In this document: one piece after another, positions 1-4,344 of the stretch | How positions within the stretch are numbered: the stretch's first letter is position 1 | Layout: each line of letters begins with the position of its first letter | NCBI GenBank assembly: GCA_002345475.1 | Contig: DDWC01000117.1 | Location: forward strand, 1 to 6,157 | Origin: Firmicutes bacterium UBA2296 | Lineage (GTDB): Bacteria; Bacillota; UBA994 | Direction: 5' to 3' | DNA length: 6,157 bases | Made by a program: the position numbers and the translations under genes | The notes under the pieces: model-generated | Told to the model about the DNA's origin: nothing | Database searches by the model: none | Seen by the model: only the letters and a program-made list of their open reading frames with translations

Positions 1-70
1 TGTGTGCAGAAGCTAAGTTACACATAACAAGACAATAGTCGCAATAGTAAGTTTAGCCTTTTAGCAGGAC

Positions 71-88
71 TTGTGAATTATTTATCAA
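71..88. promoter_or_regulatory. Rex-like operator, site 1
   Basis: The 18-bp sequence TTGTGAATTATTTATCAA has half-sites TTGTGAA and TTATCAA around a 4-bp centre. This matches the architecture of Firmicute Rex sites (TTGTKAA-N4-TTMACAA, from memory), with one clear deviation in the right half (TTATCAA for TTAACAA). Rex is an NADH/NAD+-sensing repressor that commonly controls fermentation and hydrogenase genes and leaves DNA when NADH is high. The site covers the -35 box and spacer of the predicted promoter, so binding would block RNA polymerase. Regulation by Rex is inferred from site shape, position and the NADH-linked function of the operon. Confidence 0.6.
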
Positions 89-98
89 AATATATAGT
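71..98 (+). promoter_or_regulatory. Probable sigma-A promoter of the hydrogenase operon
   Basis: A -35-like TTGTGA (71-76) and a -10-like TATAGT (93-98, five of six matches to TATAAT) are separated by 16 bp in an AT-rich stretch. This predicts transcription starting near 105 and a leader of about 85 nt before the coding start at 192. It is the best promoter-like pair upstream of the first gene. The -35 and most of the spacer lie inside a Rex-like operator, the arrangement expected for a repressed promoter. The boxes are read by eye and the start site is inferred. Confidence 0.55.
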
Positions 99-150
99 AA
101 GCGCCCGAACATAGTCTTATTTTTTGTGGCAATTAGTGAATTATTTATCA
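73..150. repeat. 15-bp perfect direct repeat pair in the control region
   Basis: GTGAATTATTTATCA occurs at 73-87 and again at 136-150 with no mismatch. The period is 63 bp, close to six turns of B-DNA at 10.5 bp per turn, so both copies should lie on the same face of the helix. The flanks are unrelated except for a T two bases before each copy. The repeats form the cores of the two Rex-like operators. Confidence 0.85.
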
Positions 151-151
151 T
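134..151. promoter_or_regulatory. Rex-like operator, site 2 (degenerate ends)
   Basis: TAGTGAATTATTTATCAT repeats the inner 15 bp of site 1 exactly (136-150), but both outer positions have changed, so the TTG/CAA ends are weaker. It lies in the predicted leader, downstream of the presumed transcription start and upstream of the ribosome binding site. A second bound dimer here could act as a roadblock or cooperate with site 1. It could also be a remnant of a duplication of the control region. Confidence 0.45.
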
Positions 152-175
152 GATTGGGTTTCGGGACATTTTGCG

Positions 176-184
176 AAGGGAGGT
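176..184 (+). promoter_or_regulatory. Strong ribosome binding site that decides the start of the first gene
   Basis: AAGGGAGGT is a near-perfect Shine-Dalgarno sequence. Seven bases separate it from CTG at 192, the only plausible in-frame initiation codon at the right distance. The upstream in-frame GTG (126), ATG (150) and TTG (171) have no comparable site before them. Confidence 0.7.
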
Positions 185-191
185 CCACGCT

Positions 192-1493
192 CTGAAGTAC
201 TTCCATTCTGTTACCCTCGACAAGGAGAGCTGCAAGGGTTGTACCAACTGCATTAAGCGGTGTCCTACAGAAGCCATCCGGGTGCGGGACGGCAAGGCCG
301 TCATCATCGAAGAGCGATGCATCGATTGCGGTGAGTGCATACGAGCGTGTCCAAATAACGCAAAGACTGCTTCGTCTGACGGCTTTGCAGCTCTCTCTCG
401 CTACCGTTACAACGTGGCCCTGCCCGCCCCCACACTCTTTGCTCAATTCAGGCAGGGTGTTTCGCCGGAGCAGATATTACAGGCATTTAGGGTGGTCGGT
501 TTTAATGCGGTTTATGAAGTTGCCCGCGCTGCGGACTACGTCACCTGCGCCATGAACGACTTCCTGCATGACAACCCCGGGCAGACCTGGATCTCCGCCA
601 ACTGTCCGGCCGTGGTCCGTCTTATCCAGGTGCGCTTCCCCGAACTACTAAGCCAGTTAATTGTCATCGAATCGCCCATGGAACTGGCGGCTCATCTAGC
701 CCTAAATGAGGCTATGGAAAAAACATGTCTGCCGGCTGACGAAATTGGCACCTTCTTTATCACGCCATGCCCGGCCAAGACCACAGCAGTTCACCAACCA
801 GAAGGTGGCAGCAGCCAGGTGAGCGGCACCATTTCCATTTCGGAAATCTATGGTGCTCTGCTCAAGGCAGTTCATGCATCGACTGGCAGCTATGCCCGCA
901 CTCGAGCCAGCCCCCATGGTCTGGGCTGGGCTTCCATAGGAGGAGAGCGCATTGCCATTAACGGCGCCAACCACTTGGCGGTGGACGGCATCCACGAGGT
1001 GGTCAGCATGCTGGAGGAACTGGAACTGGACCATCTGGAAGCAGTGGAGTTCATCGAAGTGCAGTCCTGCCCAGGCGGCTGCCTGGGAGGCCCGCTTACC
1101 GTCACTAACCCCTTTGTGGCACACGCCCGCCTGCAGGATATGATGCGAAAAATGTCCGGAAGCAAAGTAACAAGCTGTCGCGAACTGGGCAGGCGACTTC
1201 ACATCAACCGAGTAATCGAACCTCGCCCCATTTTGACCCTTAGCGAAGAGATGGCAACCGCCATGCGCATGCTGGAACGCATCGACACTCTTTTAGACGA
1301 ACTGCCCGGACTGGACTGCGGCGCCTGCGGATCTCCTAGCTGCCGATCCCTGGCAGAGGACATTGTAAGGGGCATGGCCACAGAATCGGACTGCGTGATT
1401 ACTCTGCGAGACAAGGTACGACGCCTGGCCGAAGAAATGGTACACCTGTCGACCATGTTACCCCCGGCCATGGGAAGAGGAGGACAGAAGTAG
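192..1493 (+). CDS. Putative sensory [FeFe]-hydrogenase (Fe-S domain plus degenerate H-cluster domain)
   Basis: Soluble iron-sulfur protein of about 433 residues, related to the putative sensory [FeFe]-hydrogenases found beside NADH-linked hydrogenases in Clostridia. From the N-terminus it has a two-[4Fe-4S] ferredoxin domain (C14, C17, C20, C24; C43, C46, C49, C53), an H-cluster domain, and a C-terminal [4Fe-4S] FeS domain (C376, C379, C384, C401) like that of RnfB-type proteins. The H-cluster loops are altered: L1 reads SANCP, with N137 where catalytic enzymes have the proton-relay Cys; L2 is TPCPAK (C193); L3 is QSCPGGC (C293, C297). The four cubane ligands are therefore kept, while the proton path and the Met near the diiron site are not, which fits sensing or slow turnover better than bulk H2 production. 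No PAS domain is seen. The start is set at CTG because AAGGGAGGT lies 7 nt upstream and, from memory, homologues begin at this point (M-KYFHSVTLD). A GTG at 126 would add 22 residues but has no ribosome binding site. Confidence 0.85.
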   Translation: MKYFHSVTLDKESCKGCTNCIKRCPTEAIRVRDGKAVIIEERCIDCGECIRACPNNAKTASSDGFAALSRYRYNVALPAPTLFAQFRQGVSPEQILQAFRVVGFNAVYEVARAADYVTCAMNDFLHDNPGQTWISANCPAVVRLIQVRFPELLSQLIVIESPMELAAHLALNEAMEKTCLPADEIGTFFITPCPAKTTAVHQPEGGSSQVSGTISISEIYGALLKAVHASTGSYARTRASPHGLGWASIGGERIAINGANHLAVDGIHEVVSMLEELELDHLEAVEFIEVQSCPGGCLGGPLTVTNPFVAHARLQDMMRKMSGSKVTSCRELGRRLHINRVIEPRPILTLSEEMATAMRMLERIDTLLDELPGLDCGACGSPSCRSLAEDIVRGMATESDCVITLRDKVRRLAEEMVHLSTMLPPAMGRGGQK

Positions 1494-1870
1494 TGCTGAC
1501 AATCACCGAAGTTATAGAAGCCCTCGATCTGGAGCCGGCAAATCCGCCCTGCGATAAAGATGAGCGGATAGACACCGTCTTTGTATCTGATCTACTAAGC
1601 AACGTCATGGCATGCTGCCCGGGCAACTGCCTTTGGGTCACGGTACAGTGCCATGCCAATGTAATCGGCATCGCCTGCCTACTGGACATGCAGGCCGTGC
1701 TAGTGGCTGGGGGCGCGCAACCGTCACCTCAGGTTCTCTCCAAGGCCAAAGAGGTGGGTCTACCCCTGTTGCTAAGTCGCGCTGACACCTTTGAACTGGC
1801 CGGTAAACTATATAGCCTGGGGCTTCGCAGCCAGCGCCGCGGGCAAGACGAAAATGCGGAGGTGCTTTAA
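1493..1870 (+). CDS. Small DRTGG-type domain protein (often annotated as serine kinase)
   Basis: A 125-residue cytoplasmic protein resembling the DRTGG domain, the alpha/beta fold related to the N-terminal domain of HPr kinase/phosphorylase and found in stand-alone form in clostridial hydrogenase loci. The recognisable core is VFVSDLLSNVM (29-39), then WVTVQCHANVIGIACL (48-63) and a C-terminal DTFELAGKLYSLGL stretch. The DRTGG signature itself is degenerate (ERIDTVF at 24-30). There is no Walker A motif or kinase domain, so a 'serine kinase' label would be misleading; ligand binding or signalling is the likelier role, but the function is unknown. It has six cysteines (20, 41, 42, 46, 53, 62), many for its size. 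It starts at GTG overlapping the previous stop by one base (TAGTG), with GAGGAGG 9 nt upstream, so it is probably translationally coupled to the sensory hydrogenase. The ATPase gene (anti-sigma-factor type) often seen beside this family is absent. Confidence 0.75.
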   Translation: MLTITEVIEALDLEPANPPCDKDERIDTVFVSDLLSNVMACCPGNCLWVTVQCHANVIGIACLLDMQAVLVAGGAQPSPQVLSKAKEVGLPLLLSRADTFELAGKLYSLGLRSQRRGQDENAEVL

Positions 1871-2296
1871 GTGAAATCTATGGAAGAGCTAAAACTGATT
1901 CGTGAGCGGATGAAGGTCACAAACGGAGCGCGTCACGATCAACGACAGACACAAATCGTTATTGGCATGGGCACATGCGGCATAGGCGCAGGGGCCCGGA
2001 ACACCCTCCTGGCTGTCATGAATGAGTTGACCCTGCTGGATCTGGATAATGTCTCCGTCACACAAACAGGATGCATGGGAATGTGCGAGCGAGAGCCGTT
2101 GCTTGAGATTCGCACCATAGAGGGCGAAAGCTACCTCTATGCTCATGTTGACGCCGAACGGGCTCGCCGAATAGTGGCCAACCACGTCCAGCTTGGGCAA
2201 CCCATGACGCAGTGGATAATTAAACGCGGACAGGAGGCAGAGCGTTGGGCAAACGAGAAGCGATCGCTGCATTTGTCGACCAACCCGGTGGACTGA
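1871..2296 (+). CDS. hndB: Thioredoxin-like [2Fe-2S] ferredoxin, HndB type
   Basis: A 141-residue small ferredoxin of the thioredoxin-like [2Fe-2S] family, matching the separate HndB subunit of NADP-reducing hydrogenases and the N-terminal domain of HydB/HndC. It likely carries electrons within or beside the hydrogenase complex. Visible motifs are VIGMGTCGIGAGAR (C36) and QTGCMGMCEREP (C68, C72). These are the only three cysteines, one fewer than the usual four ligands; a single Cys in the first motif also appears in relatives I recall, so the fourth ligand may be another residue. The GTG start directly follows the previous stop, with GGAGGT seven bases upstream; an ATG at 1880 is less well placed. 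Relatives usually end near the EWVI-like stretch, here QWIIKRG (around 120). The remaining 20 or so residues are a charged extension that overlaps the next gene. Confidence 0.8.
   Translation: MKSMEELKLIRERMKVTNGARHDQRQTQIVIGMGTCGIGAGARNTLLAVMNELTLLDLDNVSVTQTGCMGMCEREPLLEIRTIEGESYLYAHVDAERARRIVANHVQLGQPMTQWIIKRGQEAERWANEKRSLHLSTNPVD
2232..2237 (+). promoter_or_regulatory. Ribosome binding site fixing the TTG start of the NuoE-like gene
   Basis: AGGAGG lies 7 nt before TTG at 2245. In that reading frame a TAA stop occupies 2221-2223, so initiation cannot be further upstream, and no ATG or GTG occurs in the early part of the frame. The site is inside the coding sequence of the preceding gene. 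Confidence 0.75.
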
Positions 2297-2694
2297 TAAA
2301 GGCTCTCCACAGACTGCAGGACCAGAGCGGGCATAATTTTCTCAGCCCGCAGGACATCGAATTAGCAGCTGAAGTGTTTGACCTGCCGACTGCCAGCGTT
2401 TGGGGCACCGCCACTTTCTATTCGCTGTTCTCTATGACGCCCAGGGGTAGGCACGTAATTAGAGTATGCGAGAGCGCACCTTGCCACGTAGTGGGATCCC
2501 TGAACATACTGTCAGAGCTTGAGAAGCATCTGGGCGTTCAGGTGGGTGAGACCACCAAGGATGGATGCTTCACATTGGAGGTAGCTAGCTGTCTCGGTGT
2601 GTGCGGCGTAGCCCCAGCCATGATGATCGACGAAAATATCCACGGAAATCTCACCCCACAGTCTCTGGCCAAAATCCTGGCCGGATACGCATAG
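2245..2694 (+). CDS. hndA: NuoE-like [2Fe-2S] subunit of NADH-linked hydrogenase (HndA/HydC)
   Basis: A 149-residue subunit homologous to the 24-kDa NuoE subunit of complex I and to HydC/HndA of multimeric [FeFe]-hydrogenases. It passes electrons between the flavin subunit and the catalytic subunit. After a helical N-terminal part, the conserved WGTATFYSLF stretch (53-62) leads into the thioredoxin-like domain with the [2Fe-2S] ligands C75, C80 (CESAPC) and C116, C120 (CLGVC). An extra C108 sits where relatives I recall usually have a hydrophobic residue. The protein is slightly short at its N-terminus for the family (about 160), because the only usable start is TTG at 2245. That start lies 52 bp inside the preceding gene, in another frame. 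The stop overlaps the next ribosome binding site (TAGGAGGT), giving tight coupling to the NuoF-like gene. Confidence 0.9.
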   Translation: MGKREAIAAFVDQPGGLIKALHRLQDQSGHNFLSPQDIELAAEVFDLPTASVWGTATFYSLFSMTPRGRHVIRVCESAPCHVVGSLNILSELEKHLGVQVGETTKDGCFTLEVASCLGVCGVAPAMMIDENIHGNLTPQSLAKILAGYA

Positions 2695-2703
2695 GAGGTT
2701 CAC

Positions 2704-4344
2704 ATGAGGTTTATCCGCTCACACATTCTCATCTGCTCAGGATCCAACTGCCAGTTGCGTGGGTCGTTGTCGATCATGCACGCACTGGAAGCCGAACTGA
2801 TTAAAAAAGGCCTTTACCAGGAAATTCGCATTGTAGAGACGGGCTGTCTGGGCTTGTGCGAAAAGGGCCCCGGGATGGTGGTTTATCCGGAAGGCGTGAT
2901 GTACACACGTGTAACACTGGCTGACATACCGGAGATTGTCGAAGAGCACCTGCTCAAGGGGCGCTTCGTTCGTCGCCTGATGACCCAACCCGCCGACGGT
3001 GAGGACAAACTCACCCCGCTCAACATGTCGCCGTTCTTCATCAAGCAGAAGCGCGTAGTTCTTAAGAACTGCGGACTCATTAACCCGGAAAGCATAGAAG
3101 AATACATCGCCGCCGGGGGATACCAGTCTCTGGCGATGGCACTCGATCAGTACAGCCCCGATCAGGTAATTCAGATTGTTAAGGACTCTAACCTGCGGGG
3201 TCGCGGCGGAGCCGGGTTTCCAACGGGGCGCAAATGGGATTTTACCCGGAGAGCCGAGGGCACCGAAAAATACCTTATCTGCAACGCCGATGAGGGTGAG
3301 CCGGGCACTTTTAAAGACCGCCTGATTATTGAAGGCGATCCACACCTGGTGCTGGAGGGGATGTCCCTGGCCGCTTATGCCATTGGAGCTGACAAGGGAA
3401 TCATCTATGTGCGCGGCGAATACGATCTTTCAATCAAGCGCCTCGAACAGGCTATCAGGCAGGCTCGAGAGTCTGGTCTTCTTGGCAGAAACATACTCGG
3501 ATCCGAGTTCAGTTTTGACATTGATGTCTGTCTCGGCGCCGGCGCCTACGTGTGTGGAGAAGAGACTGCCCTGATCGAATCCATCGAGGGCAAGCGGGGC
3601 GAACCCCGCCTTAAGCCACCTTACCCGGCTCAAGCCGGGTTGTGGGGCAAGCCTACCTCGGTCAACAACGTGGAGACGCTGGCCAACATTCCGTCAATCA
3701 TCGAACACGGCGCAGAATGGTTCAGAAGCATCGGCACAGCCACTTCTTCGGGAACCAAGGTATTCACCCTCACGGGCAACGTGGTTAATGCCGGCCTCAT
3801 CGAAGTCCCCATGGGCATAACGCTGCGTGAAGTCATCATGGAGATTGGCGGCGGTATACCTGGGGGTCGCCAGTTCAAAATGGCTCAGACCGGAGGCACT
3901 TCAGGAGGCTGTCTGGCTGAGGAGCATCTGGACGTGCCGATGGATTACGAGTCGTTAAGTCAATACGGCTCGTCGCTAGGCAGCGGCGCGCTGCTCATCA
4001 TGGATGATAGCCACTGCATAGTTGACCTGACGAAATGTTTCTTGCGTTTCTTTGTCCATGAATCCTGTGGACAATGCACTCCCTGCCGTGAAGGAACGGC
4101 TCAGCTATACAACATTGTCGACAAGATCAGTAAGGGACGAGCCGCCGGATCCGACATAGACCTTATTGAAAAGCTGTCCCGGACCATGCAAATTAGTCCC
4201 CTTTGCGCCCTCGGTCAGACGGCCCCGATACCGGTGCTGTCGGCGTTTCAGTATTTTGGGCCTGAGGTCAGAGCACACCTGCGTGGCACCTGCCCTGCGG
4301 GTATATGTAATATGAAAGGGGCGCTGGCTAATGCAGACAGTTAA
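2704..4344 (+). CDS. hndC: NuoF-like NADH- and FMN-binding subunit (HndC/HydB), no C-terminal ferredoxin domain
   Basis: A 546-residue diaphorase subunit that oxidises NADH at FMN and feeds electrons to the hydrogenase. Domain order: N-terminal thioredoxin-like [2Fe-2S] domain (C11, C16, C48, C52); NADH-binding glycine-rich loop RGRGGAGFPTGRKW (165-178); flavin-site segment GAGAYVCGEETAL (278-290); SLBB-like region; and the [4Fe-4S] N3-type site CGQCTPC (C455, C458, C461) with C501. The chain ends soon after HLRGTCPAGIC (H525, C530, C535). Electron-bifurcating HydB and HndC continue here with a two-[4Fe-4S] ferredoxin domain, which is absent, and the next gene starts at 4331, leaving no room for it. 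This favours a non-bifurcating NADH-dependent enzyme. ATG at 2704 follows AGGAGGTTCAC and is secure. The end overlaps the catalytic gene by 14 bp. Confidence 0.93.
   Translation: MRFIRSHILICSGSNCQLRGSLSIMHALEAELIKKGLYQEIRIVETGCLGLCEKGPGMVVYPEGVMYTRVTLADIPEIVEEHLLKGRFVRRLMTQPADGEDKLTPLNMSPFFIKQKRVVLKNCGLINPESIEEYIAAGGYQSLAMALDQYSPDQVIQIVKDSNLRGRGGAGFPTGRKWDFTRRAEGTEKYLICNADEGEPGTFKDRLIIEGDPHLVLEGMSLAAYAIGADKGIIYVRGEYDLSIKRLEQAIRQARESGLLGRNILGSEFSFDIDVCLGAGAYVCGEETALIESIEGKRGEPRLKPPYPAQAGLWGKPTSVNNVETLANIPSIIEHGAEWFRSIGTATSSGTKVFTLTGNVVNAGLIEVPMGITLREVIMEIGGGIPGGRQFKMAQTGGTSGGCLAEEHLDVPMDYESLSQYGSSLGSGALLIMDDSHCIVDLTKCFLRFFVHESCGQCTPCREGTAQLYNIVDKISKGRAAGSDIDLIEKLSRTMQISPLCALGQTAPIPVLSAFQYFGPEVRAHLRGTCPAGICNMKGALANADS

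Noticed and set aside
1..27. TGTGT near the left edge facing ACACA as a possible operator or hairpin
   Set aside because: The arms are only 5 bp with a long loop, which is expected by chance in AT-rich DNA.
126..191. N-terminal extension of the sensory hydrogenase from GTG 126, ATG 150 or TTG 171
   Set aside because: None of these codons has a ribosome binding site, the stretch contains the second operator copy, and the extension does not resemble the known start of the family.
702..1202. 166-codon minus-strand open frame opposite the sensory hydrogenase
   Set aside because: The composition is that of an antisense shadow and the plus-strand frame carries clear family motifs throughout.
2190..2300. 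A frameshift joining the HndB-like and NuoE-like frames into one protein
   Set aside because: Each frame has its own ribosome binding site and complete family domain, and the two are normally separate subunits; a plain overlap explains the data.
2737..3345. 202-codon minus-strand open frame opposite the NuoF-like gene
   Set aside because: It is antisense to strongly conserved NuoF coding sequence, shows no recognisable domain, and has no promoter context; it is a shadow frame.
3623..3640. Perfect inverted repeat ACCCGGCT-CA-AGCCGGGT inside the NuoF-like gene
   Set aside because: It encodes the ordinary YPAQAG stretch and has no T-tract. It could form a small hairpin, but nothing links it to a function.
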